Shown here: positions 1 through 8,703 of the stretch, one piece after another
Layout: each line of letters begins with the position of its first letter
How positions within the stretch are numbered: the stretch's first letter is position 1
Origin: Ruegeria sp. Ofav3-42
GTDB lineage: Bacteria; Pseudomonadota; Alphaproteobacteria; Rhodobacterales; Rhodobacteraceae
Assembly: GCF_022347725.1 (NCBI RefSeq)
Contig: NZ_JAKRGB010000017.1
Coordinates: forward strand, 55,115-119,114
Direction of reading: 5' to 3'
DNA length: 64,000 bases
Position numbers and translations under genes: made by a program
The notes under the pieces: model-generated
What the model was told of the DNA's origin: nothing
What the model saw: only the letters and a program-made list of their open reading frames with translations
Databases searched by the model: none

Positions 1-631
1 CCGGGTTTACGTTGTTTTCCCCGAAAGTCGCCGTTGGATCGAGCACATCAAGCTGCACAACCGGACAAGGTTCAATCTGCATCTGCGTCATCCATTTTCT
101 TGTCCAAAGGAACCCTTCCATCATGTGGTAGTGTTTTGCTTCGTCCAGCAGTCTTTGGGCCGCAGCGGGCCCAAGGACATATGCTGCCGCTCCGCGTTTG
201 TTCTTGTAGATGCGGTGCGCTTCGACACTCAACTCAGCGTTCTGCCATATTGGAGTTTTGCCAAGCGTGTGCTTTTTCTGCGCGTATTCAAGATCATAGA
301 CGCAATTCCACTCATCCGGACGCGACCGGATGTAGGACAACACCGGTTTGAAGCTATTTGAGATCAACACGTCGTCCTCTAGGATACAAACCTTTTGGTC
401 CAGGTTCGCGACTTTCTCCCAAACACTCCAATGAGAAAACGTGCAGGCGACATCCTGAGCTCTGATCAAACGTGTCCAGTCATTTGCCGCATTCTGAAGC
501 ACCCTGGATGGCAAGTCACCGACTGAAACGCCGTTCACAAACTCCAGTTCCAGTCCCAGCCGGTCAGCTTGGCGGAGTTGAAACTCGCGCCGCGACCTGT
601 TGTTTGGAGGGTTGATAACCATGATCTTCAT
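1..631 (-). CDS. Glycosyltransferase family 25 (LPS-type) protein, 3' end cut by window edge
   Basis: The reading frame is open from an ATG at 631 to the left edge, giving 210 residues without a stop, so the C-terminus lies outside the window. It starts MKIMVINPPNNRSRRE, has the acidic motif CILEDDV (EDD at residues 85-87) expected for the nucleotide-sugar/metal site of GT25 enzymes, and a later AAYVLGPAAAQRLL stretch typical of that family, which transfers hexoses to lipooligosaccharide in the cytoplasm. GAAAGG lies about six bases upstream of the ATG; an in-frame ATG at 661 lacks a ribosome site. It is on the same strand as the glycosyltransferase operon to its right but separated from it. 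The sugar and acceptor cannot be told. Confidence 0.8.
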   Translation of the reverse strand, partial: MKIMVINPPNNRSRREFQLRQADRLGLELEFVNGVSVGDLPSRVLQNAANDWTRLIRAQDVACTFSHWSVWEKVANLDQKVCILEDDVLISNSFKPVLSYIRSRPDEWNCVYDLEYAQKKHTLGKTPIWQNAELSVEAHRIYKNKRGAAAYVLGPAAAQRLLDEAKHYHMMEGFLWTRKWMTQMQIEPCPVVQLDVLDPTATFGENNVNP

Positions 632-777
632 TTGGCGCCTTTCATTGTTGGCTTTGCGCATCCGAAGGAGGTCGTGGCATGCTGGATCATCGAGAAAAGC
701 GGGATTTTGCGATTGCAGCCTGGGCGTTGAAGTCGTTCTCAACCCACTGATTGAAGGCGCCGAACAAGTTGAGAAAA

Positions 778-1107
778 CTAAATCCATTCCCAGATGAATG
801 CGATGACGGTGAGGTGAAAACCTAATTCTGCGACGGCCATTGCCGGGTTGCGATGCCGAGACTTCCCATTTTCATAGACGTCCCACGAGAGACGGTCTTT
901 TTGGTCGATCGGAAGCAAGTACAAGTGCCAAAGAAGATAGCGGATACGATCCGCTAGCACGTACAGGAGTGTGTAAAGGCTCAAGGCAGAGGATCGGCAG
1001 CCCGCGACCATTGTGGAGGCCAGTGTCGTTAACATGCTGGGTCTTTTCCGGCGAACACCAATGTCGTCCGGTGCCTTGAGGCGGTCCTGGAAAACCGTTC
1101 CTTCCAC
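778..1107 (-). CDS. Small hypothetical protein (GTG start), uncertain
   Basis: A 109-residue frame begins with GTG, preceded by GGAGG at good spacing (eight bases). The product has a basic N-terminal third, a moderately hydrophobic centre (LSLYTLLYVLADRIRYLLWHLYLL) and a hydrophobic C-terminus ending IAFIWEWI, so it could be membrane-associated. I recognise no family. It sits between the GT25 gene and the cytochrome b561 gene on the same strand. The ribosome site is the main argument for it; composition is not clearly coding, and it may be a chance frame or a degraded gene. Confidence 0.3.
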   Translation of the reverse strand: MEGTVFQDRLKAPDDIGVRRKRPSMLTTLASTMVAGCRSSALSLYTLLYVLADRIRYLLWHLYLLPIDQKDRLSWDVYENGKSRHRNPAMAVAELGFHLTVIAFIWEWI

Positions 1108-1266
1108 ATTGTGAACCTCCGTTAAGGTAAATGCGTCTGGAGGCCTCAGATAATCCGGGAATGTATCAGTGACTTTGCCGTTGGTTTACAATTTTGCAAG
1201 AAAGCGGACAGTTCCGCGATTATCCACGATTTTGGGCGCGCGCGCCGTGTTCGGCTTTCGCGCAAC

Positions 1267-1299
1267 CTTGGAGGCAAAAAACTGCTTGTCACCTCCAAG
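1267..1299 (-). terminator. Hairpin downstream of the b561 operon, possible terminator
   Basis: CTTGGAGG (1267-1274) and CCTCCAAG (1292-1299) are perfect 8-base complements with a 17-base loop, about 30 bases past the cytochrome b561 stop codon in the direction of transcription. There is no clear U-tract, so it is only a possible end point or mRNA 3' stabiliser. Confidence 0.3.
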
Positions 1300-1329
1300 T
1301 TCACCTCAAATCCAATGAAGTCGCGCTGC

Positions 1330-1890
1330 TTACCTCTCGCGTAGGGATATTCTTGGCATGACGTCATGCCCATCGATGTTCTTGTGTTTGAACACTGCTG
1401 CAATATGGCCAACAACGACGGCTAAGAAGGCGTAGGCAAAGACCCTGTGAAGTGTCTCGGTCGTGTTTTCCAGATTGAGCCCCCACAAGGATTCCAACGT
1501 CGGAAACACTTTGGGCATTGGAACGCCGAACCACCGGACTTGGTGCCCACCGACATCGACCTCAGACCAACCCAACAGCAACACGCAGATTGGAAACAGA
1601 TACAGGGCAATATGGCCAAGATGCGCAAATCTCTGCTCTCGTTTTGGCATATCCACGGGCAAGGCCGGAACCTGATGCGTAGCCCGAACGAGCACACGCA
1701 GGATCATCAATCCAACCAGTGTCACACCCGTTGAGATATGCAAATCGAAGAGAAGTTCTTCGACCGCTGAGTCCTCGGCGGCCAACCTCGTCATGTAATA
1801 CCCGCTGGCCCACATGGCCAGAAAGCCAACAGCCATGGCCCAATGAAGCAGCCTGGCGGACAGGGCATATTTCTGAATTGTCATCTTCAT
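1330..1890 (-). CDS. Cytochrome b561 family membrane protein
   Basis: About 186 residues with four hydrophobic segments and the histidines of a prokaryotic cytochrome b561: ARLLHW near the N-terminus, FDLHISTG, and ETLHRVFAYAFLAVVVGHIAAVFKH near the C-terminus. Such proteins pass electrons between quinol and periplasmic or membrane acceptors in the inner membrane. The ATG at 1890 overlaps the upstream gtrA stop as ATGA; GGAGA sits almost against it and about six bases before a second ATG at 1884, so MTIQKYALS may be the true start. It is the last gene of the glycosyltransferase operon, an unexpected partner; b561 genes near OmpR/QseB-type two-component systems are known elsewhere. Confidence 0.85.
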   Translation of the reverse strand: MKMTIQKYALSARLLHWAMAVGFLAMWASGYYMTRLAAEDSAVEELLFDLHISTGVTLVGLMILRVLVRATHQVPALPVDMPKREQRFAHLGHIALYLFPICVLLLGWSEVDVGGHQVRWFGVPMPKVFPTLESLWGLNLENTTETLHRVFAYAFLAVVVGHIAAVFKHKNIDGHDVMPRISLRER

Positions 1891-2321
1891 TCTCCGTATA
1901 GGTACTTTGCCCGTTTGGCGTCTCCGCCGGGGCGGGGTTTCGGTGCCGCTGCAAAAGCCCAGTTGCGGCTGAGCAGGAAGTTGACTGCCGCGACCAGAAT
2001 GATCGTCAGGAACAGGGCAGTTGTTTCTGGCATCCAGGGAAATGTGAGAATGAGTGCGAGCAACGTTTGGCCGCTCAGAAAGCTGCCCAAAGACACGGCG
2101 CAGTATTTCGCCAGTGACCGCTGCCCGCATGTGTCACCGTCATGGAAGGTGAAACGCTGGTGACCGAGAAATCCGAATCCAAATGCGCCCGCAAACCCAA
2201 TCGTGTTTGCCATTAGAGCAGTAGCATCAAACAGCATCACGGTTGCGGCGACACCGTAGTGCAACAGTGTGGCAGCACCGCCTACGGCACTAAAGCGCAG
2301 CAGTTGGAAAAGACCCCTCAT
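1887..2321 (-). CDS. GtrA-family membrane protein (lipid-linked sugar flippase type)
   Basis: 144 residues with four hydrophobic segments and the family pattern: N-terminal RFSAVGGAATLLHYGVAA, a central GHQRFTF motif after the second helix, and a C-terminal NFLLSRNWAF. GtrA proteins are thought to flip undecaprenyl-phosphate-linked sugars to the periplasm. The start at 2321 overlaps the stop of the GT2 gene as ATGA, and its own stop overlaps the next start likewise, so the three are translationally coupled. With the neighbouring GtrB-like GT2 and ArnT-like transferase it makes a complete gtr-type modification unit. Confidence 0.88.
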   Translation of the reverse strand: MRGLFQLLRFSAVGGAATLLHYGVAATVMLFDATALMANTIGFAGAFGFGFLGHQRFTFHDGDTCGQRSLAKYCAVSLGSFLSGQTLLALILTFPWMPETTALFLTIILVAAVNFLLSRNWAFAAAPKPRPGGDAKRAKYLYGE

Positions 2322-3313
2322 ACCGCAGAGTTCGCATCTTGCTCTTCGGCGATGATGAAGCCTGGACGCTGCTTCACCTCTGAGTATACCCGCGAGAGAT
2401 ACTCCCCAATTACGCCGATGGACATCAACTGAAGACCGCCAAGAAAAAAGATCGCGGTGGTCGTTGTTGCGAAACCGGGCACGTCCACCCCCCAGATCAT
2501 GGTTTTGAGCACAATCCAAAAACTCATGAGCATGGACAAACTGGCAAAGGCAAACCCGATCACAGTCCAGATCCGCAAAGGCCAATCGGAAAAAGAAGTC
2601 AGGCCGGTTAACGCGAGCCCAAACAGTTTCCGCGCCCCAAACTTGCTGGTTCCCGCGTGGCGGGTTCGCAGCTCGATTGGAACCGCGCCGGTTTTGAACC
2701 CGACCCAACTGAATAATCCCTTCATGAATTTGTTGCGTTCGGGCAGTGACAAAAGCGCGTCCACCACCTTGCGATCCATGATGCGATAGTCCCGAGCATC
2801 GGGTGGGATCGGGCACTCGCTGCCCATACTGAGAAGGCGGTAAAATCCAGTTGCCAGTACGCGCTTCAACGGGCTTTCATCATTGCGGTGCGCCCGTACG
2901 GCGTAGACCACATCGTACCCCTCTTCAAACCTCTCGATAAGCTGCTGCAGTGTCGAGATTGGCTCCTGCAAATCTGCATCCAATATGACAACGGCGTTGC
3001 CACGTGTGCGCGCAAGACCGGCCGACATTGCCTGTTCTTTGCCAAAATTTCGGGAAAGACGGATCGCGAACAGAGGTAGCTCTCCGGTCATCCGGGCAAC
3101 CTGCTCATACGTCTTGTCCGTGCTGCCATCGTCAACGACGACAATCTCAAAAGTTTTGTTCAGCCGTTTTGCTTCTGCAGCGACCTCAAGCAGGGTCTTT
3201 CGAATATTGTCTTCTTCGTTGAAGGCAGGGATTACGAAACTCAGTTCCGGTCTTGATACTGTCGCGGGAACAGATGCCGGGAAGCGATACAAAGACGGCT
3301 CGGAATAGCTCAT
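2318..3313 (-). CDS. GT2 polyprenyl-phosphate glycosyltransferase (GtrB/ArnC/DPM1-like)
   Basis: 331 residues. The GT-A domain shows FVIPAFNEE (26-34), VVVDDGSTD (58-66) and LDADLQEP (111-118); two C-terminal hydrophobic segments (TVIGFAFASLSMLMSFWIVL and a second around IFFLGGLQLMSIGVIG) and the ending EYLSRVYSEVKQRPGFI are typical of GtrB/ArnC-like enzymes that charge undecaprenyl phosphate with a sugar at the cytoplasmic face. Start overlaps the upstream ArnT-like stop by ATGA. The sugar is unknown. Confidence 0.92.
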   Translation of the reverse strand: MSYSEPSLYRFPASVPATVSRPELSFVIPAFNEEDNIRKTLLEVAAEAKRLNKTFEIVVVDDGSTDKTYEQVARMTGELPLFAIRLSRNFGKEQAMSAGLARTRGNAVVILDADLQEPISTLQQLIERFEEGYDVVYAVRAHRNDESPLKRVLATGFYRLLSMGSECPIPPDARDYRIMDRKVVDALLSLPERNKFMKGLFSWVGFKTGAVPIELRTRHAGTSKFGARKLFGLALTGLTSFSDWPLRIWTVIGFAFASLSMLMSFWIVLKTMIWGVDVPGFATTTTAIFFLGGLQLMSIGVIGEYLSRVYSEVKQRPGFIIAEEQDANSAV

Positions 3314-4863
3314 TGGGCAACCTCCGCTTCGGCGATGGGCCGATAGAACAGCACGTGGCGCCCAAATTGGCCGATGCGTTGGAAATCACCGGCCAGATAT
3401 TGCGAATTGGACAATGCGTTGTGTTGGGGAACGGCAAGCGCACGCACGGTTGCGTCTAAGGTGTCAAGTTGCGAGGTATCCTGGATTACCTGAGCCCGGC
3501 CTTGCGTGTAGAATTCGGCCGAATAGCTGCGATAGCCAACATAGTAGGGGGTCGCGCCTTCGCTAATCTCGTTCAGCTTTGCCACCAGTTCACGTTCGCT
3601 TCGCAGTTTGATTTCGTGTGGCGCGATGCTGGCTAAAACGGCGTACAGACCTCCGATGATCATCGTGAATGCGGAAAAAATGACAAATGCCCGACGTGAC
3701 GCGCGCGCCGGACTGCGCCCCCAAAGATCTGAATAGAGGCAAACCAATAGCACTGCCGATGCTGGCATTCCCGGCAAAGTATAAGCCGCGAGAATGTTTG
3801 CCGAAGGCGTGAACAGGATCATCGGCGACAGTGCCCAAAGCAGAAGATAGCTTCGCCAACCGGACTCGTCCGCGGTAAATGTAGCTTTCACAGCCCGCGG
3901 TTTCAGAAGAACAGGGAAATATGCAATCGACCAAGGCAGAAAGGCCGTGATCCAATCTACCCATATCGCGCCCTTGGGGCGTTCATGCCCGTTGCCGTAC
4001 AGGTCGCCCTGCCAGTCCGGCACAGTATAGCGTTCAAAATGCTCGCCAATGATGAAGTAGTGCAGAAAGCCCGGTGTTTTGAGTTCGGCCGCGATAAACC
4101 AGGGTGCAGCAATCGCAAACAGGAGAGCGACGCCCCGCATCCATGGCAGCTTGCCAAATTCGCGCCAGCGCCCGGATAAGATGCCCCAAAGGATCAATGG
4201 GCCAGCACATAGAACAAGTGCGACCGGTCCTTTCGCCAGCAAGCCAATCGCCAGCCCCACAAAGGCCAGCAATCCGTACCCGTTCGTGTCATTTTCGGAA
4301 TTCAGCACACGCCATACGGCAATCATCGTGCACGTGGTGCCCAGCGTCATAACAAGGTCCGTCATGACGAAAGCGGACGCTGCAAAGAACAAAACCGTAC
4401 TTGAGAGCATCACCACCGACGCCAGCGCCGCGCCGCTGCCCATCTCTGCGCGCACCCAACGGTAAACTGACAAAAGAAGTACGATGGCGCAGACGAATAT
4501 GAAAACGCGTGCTCCGAATTCATTCACGCCAAACAGATCCATGCCAAGCGCGGATAACCAGGTATGCAGAGGTGGCTTGCCCCAAAAAGGCACCCCGTAG
4601 TCGAACTGAGGTGTGATCCAATCCCGGGTTTCGACCATTTTGCGCGCTATCTCTGCATAGCGGGCTTCGGTCGTGTCGGTGAAGGGCAGAGTGAATATGC
4701 CCAGAACCCGCACCACCCCCAGCCCGACCAAAAGGCAGACAAGGGCTGTATGGTCTGTTTGCGAGAGCTTCAGCCTTTCTTCAGCTGGCACCCTTCCTGG
4801 TGACCATGTTTGGTGTGTGCCTGTATCCCACAAAATATCTGCTCCCGCTTTCGACAGCGGCAC
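3310..4863 (-). CDS. ArnT-like polytopic glycosyltransferase (GT39/GT83 superfamily)
   Basis: 517 residues, GTG start, about a dozen membrane segments. The first periplasmic loop has DTTEARYAEIARKM (from residue 63), the acidic-residue motif of the PMT/ArnT superfamily, followed by FDYGVPFWGKPPLHTW as in ArnT-type enzymes. These use a polyprenyl-phosphate sugar as donor and glycosylate lipid A, glycan or protein in the periplasm. It is the first gene of a four-gene coupled operon with GT2 (donor synthesis) and GtrA (flipping). The two-component system upstream invites comparison with PmrAB control of arn genes, but no arn biosynthesis genes are present, so the sugar is probably not aminoarabinose made here. 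Confidence 0.88.
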   Translation of the reverse strand: MPLSKAGADILWDTGTHQTWSPGRVPAEERLKLSQTDHTALVCLLVGLGVVRVLGIFTLPFTDTTEARYAEIARKMVETRDWITPQFDYGVPFWGKPPLHTWLSALGMDLFGVNEFGARVFIFVCAIVLLLSVYRWVRAEMGSGAALASVVMLSSTVLFFAASAFVMTDLVMTLGTTCTMIAVWRVLNSENDTNGYGLLAFVGLAIGLLAKGPVALVLCAGPLILWGILSGRWREFGKLPWMRGVALLFAIAAPWFIAAELKTPGFLHYFIIGEHFERYTVPDWQGDLYGNGHERPKGAIWVDWITAFLPWSIAYFPVLLKPRAVKATFTADESGWRSYLLLWALSPMILFTPSANILAAYTLPGMPASAVLLVCLYSDLWGRSPARASRRAFVIFSAFTMIIGGLYAVLASIAPHEIKLRSERELVAKLNEISEGATPYYVGYRSYSAEFYTQGRAQVIQDTSQLDTLDATVRALAVPQHNALSNSQYLAGDFQRIGQFGRHVLFYRPIAEAEVAQ

Positions 4864-4900
4864 AGATAGGCCCCATTATTTGCGCAAAAATCTAAGGAAA

Positions 4901-4916
4901 TTTACAAATGTGTAAA
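4901..4916. promoter_or_regulatory. Palindrome TTTACA-N4-TGTAAA before the glycosyltransferase operon
   Basis: A perfect dyad, TTTAC-N6-GTAAA, lies about 40 bases upstream of the ArnT-like start. Right beside it, CTGAC occurs at 4918-4922 and 4928-4932, ten bases apart, the spacing of OmpR-family direct repeats. The segment is AT-rich against its surroundings. It is a good candidate operator or promoter element; the neighbouring response regulator is the natural binder, by inference. Confidence 0.5.
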
Positions 4917-5081
4917 TCTGACGATTTCTGACAATTGTGCTTGTTTGGGAGTGTCTTGGTGAAGGGTGTCGGACACGACCCTACGGGACATCAGGTACCG
5001 TGGGACGGAGGTTTCCAACGACAAATGTATCGCCGACGCGCTCATCCGGTGATCTGGAAAAGCCCGCAATGTATTTCCGGT

Positions 5082-6404
5082 TTATGTCGTCCAAACCTCA
5101 CGAAACCGGGCGAAAACAAAAAGTCCTCGTTCCTCGGACCACGGGTTTTCTGTTAGCTCAAGTGTGGCCTCATGGGCATCTGCTATGGATTTCACCAGCG
5201 CCAAACCCAGACCAGCACCGGGTTTTGTTCTGCTGGCATCCAAACGGACCGATGGCTTAACAACCTGCTCATAAGCGTCATCGGGTATGCCCTTGCCCGT
5301 ATCCGCCACCCCGACGCCCGCATAGTCGACAACCACCGAAATCACGGTCCCCGGGTCCGTGTGGCGGATCGCGTTTTCAATCAGGTTAGACAGCATCTGC
5401 GTCAACAGAACGGCATCGCCTTTGATTCTCGCACGACCATTGATCCTCAGTTCAAAGCCATATCCCGCATCTTCGACAACCGGTGCAAAAGTCGAAGCGA
5501 TTTCCTTGGCGACGGCGACCAGATCAACATCCGCAAAACGCTTTTTGGCTGTCCCGGTTTCCAGTCTGGCTATGCGCAGGAAAGCCTCAAAGACCGCAAT
5601 AACATGGTCCGCCTGCTTCAAAGCCAGTTCGACATTCTGCGCGACGATGTCCGGGTCCGTATCGAGAAGAGCATTTTCCAGCCGCAACCTTAGCCGTGCC
5701 AGAGGTGTCTTGAGGTCATGAGCGATATTGACCGCAAGGTTTTTGGTTTGATTGAAAAGTACCTCAAGATGTTCAAGCGTATTGTCGATGTCCTGCGCCA
5801 GGTCATCCAAGTCGTCCCGGTCAGTACTGAGCGCAACGCGCTGATGCAAATTCCCCCGGCCGATTTCTGCCAGCACTGTAGACATGCGATCAAGTTTGTT
5901 CTGAGCCCGCCGGCTCATGGCAAAGCCAATTGCGAGGGCAATGACTGAAATACAGACCCCAACGGCAATAAAGACATTTGGGATCAGGCCTGAAAACAGC
6001 GAACTGTAAGCCAGATTGGTTCCGATAACCAAAACACTTCCGGCAGCTTCACCAACGAAGAAGTACCAGTCGTCCCAATCCGGATTGGTGCCAAAAAGCT
6101 TGTTTTCTTCCCAGAGGTCATCCTCGATCGCTCCTCGGACCTCGAAAATTCCTTCCGGGGCAGTCGCTGCCGAGGTTTCATCCGCTTGAAAGAAAACAAC
6201 TTCTCCACGGTAACTCGGGAAGTCTTCCGGGCGAAAACCGTTCATTTCAACTTCGGAAGCTACGACCTTAAAACGCTTACTTAACTCGTCTTTTATTTGA
6301 TTGGAAAACTCGACATGAATGATGGTCGAGGCCGCCATGGCCCCCAATAGCTGCAATGCCAACAGACAGACCAACAGTCCGATTGTCTGCCGCAGGCTGG
6401 ACAT
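5082..6404 (-). CDS. Two-component sensor histidine kinase
   Basis: 440 residues from the ATG at 6404. Order: membrane segment (about 7-29), periplasmic sensor of about 110 residues rich in acidic and aromatic residues, second membrane segment (about 143-163), HAMP, HisKA with AHDLKTPLARLRL (His229), then HATPase_c with NLIENAIRH, VADTGKGIPDD and GAGLGLALVKSIAD. It autophosphorylates on His229 and passes phosphate to the regulator encoded just upstream. A TTG overlapping the regulator's 3' end (about 6440) would add a basic N-terminal tail and is an alternative start. The periplasmic domain (EEDFP-like, DDLWEENK, DWDDWYFF) is not one I recognise. Confidence 0.92.
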   Translation of the reverse strand: MSSLRQTIGLLVCLLALQLLGAMAASTIIHVEFSNQIKDELSKRFKVVASEVEMNGFRPEDFPSYRGEVVFFQADETSAATAPEGIFEVRGAIEDDLWEENKLFGTNPDWDDWYFFVGEAAGSVLVIGTNLAYSSLFSGLIPNVFIAVGVCISVIALAIGFAMSRRAQNKLDRMSTVLAEIGRGNLHQRVALSTDRDDLDDLAQDIDNTLEHLEVLFNQTKNLAVNIAHDLKTPLARLRLRLENALLDTDPDIVAQNVELALKQADHVIAVFEAFLRIARLETGTAKKRFADVDLVAVAKEIASTFAPVVEDAGYGFELRINGRARIKGDAVLLTQMLSNLIENAIRHTDPGTVISVVVDYAGVGVADTGKGIPDDAYEQVVKPSVRLDASRTKPGAGLGLALVKSIADAHEATLELTENPWSEERGLFVFARFREVWTT

Positions 6405-6429
6405 TCTCAGATATTTTTGGGTACGCGAT

Positions 6430-7107
6430 TTAACCTTCAAAGAGATACCCTGTTCCGCGAACTGTTTTAATGACCTGATCTCCAAAAGGTTTTTCAATCT
6501 TTGAACGTAACCTGCTGACATGTGTTTCCACTACACTGGTCGTGGGATCAAAATTCAGCCCCCAAACTTTTTCCAGCAGCATATTGCGCGTCAGAATGCG
6601 TCCCTTCGAGCGCATGAATGCCTCGAGCAGCCTGAACTCTTTGGTGTTCAGATCCACTGCAACTCCGCGTCGCGTACATTTCTGTTTCAAAAGATCCAGG
6701 TGGATATCTTTAGAAGACAGCGACACGGCGTCTGTAGTCAGTTTCCGATTGGCACGTCGACCCAAGGCCGCAACCCGCGCCTCAAGTTCAGAAAAGGCGA
6801 AGGGCTTCGCCAAATAGTCATCGGCCCCCGCCTCAAGGCCTTCAACGCGATCTTCAACGTCGCCCAAGGCAGTCAGGAACAGAACCGGTGTTTCGATACG
6901 AGCCGATCTCATGGTTTTAAGGACGGACAGGCCGTCCAGCTCCGGGACCATTCTGTCGAGGATCACAACATCGTAGTCCGAAGTCGTTGCCGCAATCAGC
7001 GCCTCTCGTCCATTGCTGAACCAGTCAACAACTTGCCCACTGCGTTTGAGGCCACATTGGATCCAGTCACCAATTTCAGGGTCGTCTTCAAGCAAAAGAA
7101 TTTGCAT
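6430..7107 (-). CDS. OmpR-family response regulator
   Basis: 225 residues: receiver domain with DD at 8-9, phospho-acceptor Asp51 in VVILDRMVPELDG, Thr79 and Lys101 (AKPF), then a winged-helix C-terminal domain ending VETHVSRLRSKIEKPFGDQVIKTVRGTGYLFEG. It is transcribed ahead of its cognate histidine kinase with 25 bases or less between them. The family includes PmrA, QseB and TctD types; I cannot assign the signal. Likely targets are its own promoter region and the glycosyltransferase operon, as both carry TTTAC-N6-GTAAA. Confidence 0.93.
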   Translation of the reverse strand: MQILLLEDDPEIGDWIQCGLKRSGQVVDWFSNGREALIAATTSDYDVVILDRMVPELDGLSVLKTMRSARIETPVLFLTALGDVEDRVEGLEAGADDYLAKPFAFSELEARVAALGRRANRKLTTDAVSLSSKDIHLDLLKQKCTRRGVAVDLNTKEFRLLEAFMRSKGRILTRNMLLEKVWGLNFDPTTSVVETHVSRLRSKIEKPFGDQVIKTVRGTGYLFEG

Positions 7108-7659
7108 CGTGTTCAGCTCGCTTGCTGCGGGTGAAACTTGGCCGTTGGCACCCTGCTGTTTCTTACATTAAGGAGCATAAACCGAAACGCGATGTTCCGC
7201 ACCGGGTTCATCCACCCGCCACTCAAGCTTTGCATCGGGGTTTTGGATCAGGTAACGCCAATTCCTTTGCCACCACTCTGCCTAGTCGGTTACATAGGGA
7301 TCTGAACATTAGTGCTACGTGGTGCGGATGGACCATTTAGAAAGGCTCTCGAGAACTTGTTTTGCTGATGGACAATCATTTCAGCCAGGTTAAGCTCTGG
7401 GCTTTTCCGCGACCTTGAGCAAAATTTACTTTTTTGTAAAAACGGCCAAAAAAGACATCCCCCCAAGTTTTGGCATCGAAGCAATCGCTTACTCGCCCGG
7501 TGGGTTCGTCTTCAGACAAGTTTTCTGATCGGGTTGACGCAGCTGCACGGTTTGTCGGTGACGATGACATGCAGTTCATGTAACCAGTCGATCAGCCATT
7601 TCAGAAAACACTAGGCGAACGACCTGGCAATGCCCCATCTTAGGGCCAACGAAAATCCG
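7108..7659. other. Gene-free stretch between response regulator and ABC operon
   Basis: About 550 bases. I see no convincing gene: short frames here lack ribosome sites and family resemblance. It holds the palindrome at 7425-7440 (listed separately) in an AT-rich patch, and would contain the promoter of the two-component operon. No terminator hairpin for the ABC operon was noticed because its 3' end abuts 7660. Confidence 0.5.
7425..7440. promoter_or_regulatory. Second TTTAC-N6-GTAAA palindrome
   Basis: TTTAC (7425-7429), six T, GTAAA (7436-7440). It has the same arms and spacing as the dyad at 4901-4916 upstream of the glycosyltransferase operon. It lies about 320 bases upstream of the response-regulator start, rather far for a simple operator, and the T-rich centre means it could be chance. 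Confidence 0.3.
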
Positions 7660-8703
7660 CTAAGGGTCGGGGACAACCATTGTGTGTTCAGGTTTCCAGC
7701 TCAACCAGATTTCACCGCCCTCTGGCAAATCCGGGATGTCCTGATCGCGCGCGATGACCTTGAATGTGTTGCCGCCGTTTTCCAGAATACAGGTAGCCAT
7801 TGCGCCAGCAAAGATGCGTCGGACCAGTGTTGCGGGGATCTTGGAAATCTCATCCCCGCCGGGTTCCGAGGTTGAAATGCTCATGTTCTCGGGCCGGACA
7901 GCGAGAGTAGACTGCTCTGTCGCCCCGCTTGGCAGCTTGATATCCGCCCCGGCAGAGCTCAGCGCTGTGCCACTCTGAGCGGTCAGAATGTTTGCTTCAC
8001 CCAGAAACTCGGCCGTGAAGATATCGACGGGGTTATTGTACACCTCCCGTGGTGGGCCGGCTTGAATCATTGTGCCCTGTCTGAGGATGCCGATCTTGTC
8101 GGACAAAGTCAGAGCCTCCTCCTGATCGTGGGTTACAAAGATCGTAGTAATCCCAATCTCGCGCTGGATGCGCTTTAGTTCGATCTGCATGTCCACACGC
8201 AACGACTTGTCCAGCGCTGACAGAGGTTCGTCCAGCAGCAGCACTTTGGGATTGGTCACGATTGCCCGCGCCAATGCCACGCGCTGTCGCTGCCCGCCAG
8301 AAAGCTGGTGTGGTTTTCGGTCGCCCAACTGGCCAAGTTGAACAAGTTCCAGCGCCTCACCCACACGGCGGCGCTCTTCTGCGGCGCCAACTTTCCGCAC
8401 GCGCAGACCAAAGCCTACATTGTCTGCCACGGTCATATTGGGAAACAGCGCATAGTTCTGAAACATCATCCCGATGTCGCGCTTTTCGACCGGAATGTTC
8501 TCGACAGATTGGTCGCCGATATAGATCGAGCCGCTGTCTGCAAAGATGAAACCTGCGATGGCGCGAAGCAAAGTTGTCTTGCCGCTGCCGGACGGGCCGA
8601 GCAGGGCAAAAAACCCGCCGTTCGGGAAATCCATGGTGACGTCGTTCAGCGCCTTGAGCGACCCAAAGGTCTTGGTAACGTTCTGGACAGAGACTTCGGC
8701 CAT
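7660..8703 (-). CDS. ABC transporter ATP-binding protein, spermidine/putrescine (PotA) type
   Basis: 347 residues. Walker A GPSGSGKT (36-43), signature LSGGQ (133-137), Walker B LLLDEP (154-159) and the H-loop FVTHDQEEAL, then a C-terminal TOBE-like regulatory region. It powers the importer made of the two permeases and the binding protein encoded upstream; its ATG overlaps the permease stop as TGATG. It is the last gene of the operon. The substrate need not be a polyamine: operon partners (ADP-ribosylglycohydrolase family, PfkB kinase) point to a ribosylated or N-glycosidic compound. Confidence 0.92.
   Translation of the reverse strand: MAEVSVQNVTKTFGSLKALNDVTMDFPNGGFFALLGPSGSGKTTLLRAIAGFIFADSGSIYIGDQSVENIPVEKRDIGMMFQNYALFPNMTVADNVGFGLRVRKVGAAEERRRVGEALELVQLGQLGDRKPHQLSGGQRQRVALARAIVTNPKVLLLDEPLSALDKSLRVDMQIELKRIQREIGITTIFVTHDQEEALTLSDKIGILRQGTMIQAGPPREVYNNPVDIFTAEFLGEANILTAQSGTALSSAGADIKLPSGATEQSTLAVRPENMSISTSEPGGDEISKIPATLVRRIFAGAMATCILENGGNTFKVIARDQDIPDLPEGGEIWLSWKPEHTMVVPDP

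Noticed and set aside
1146..1415. An 89-residue minus-strand frame overlapping the 3' end of the cytochrome b561 gene
   Set aside because: It overlaps a confident gene in another frame and lacks a ribosome site and recognisable motifs.
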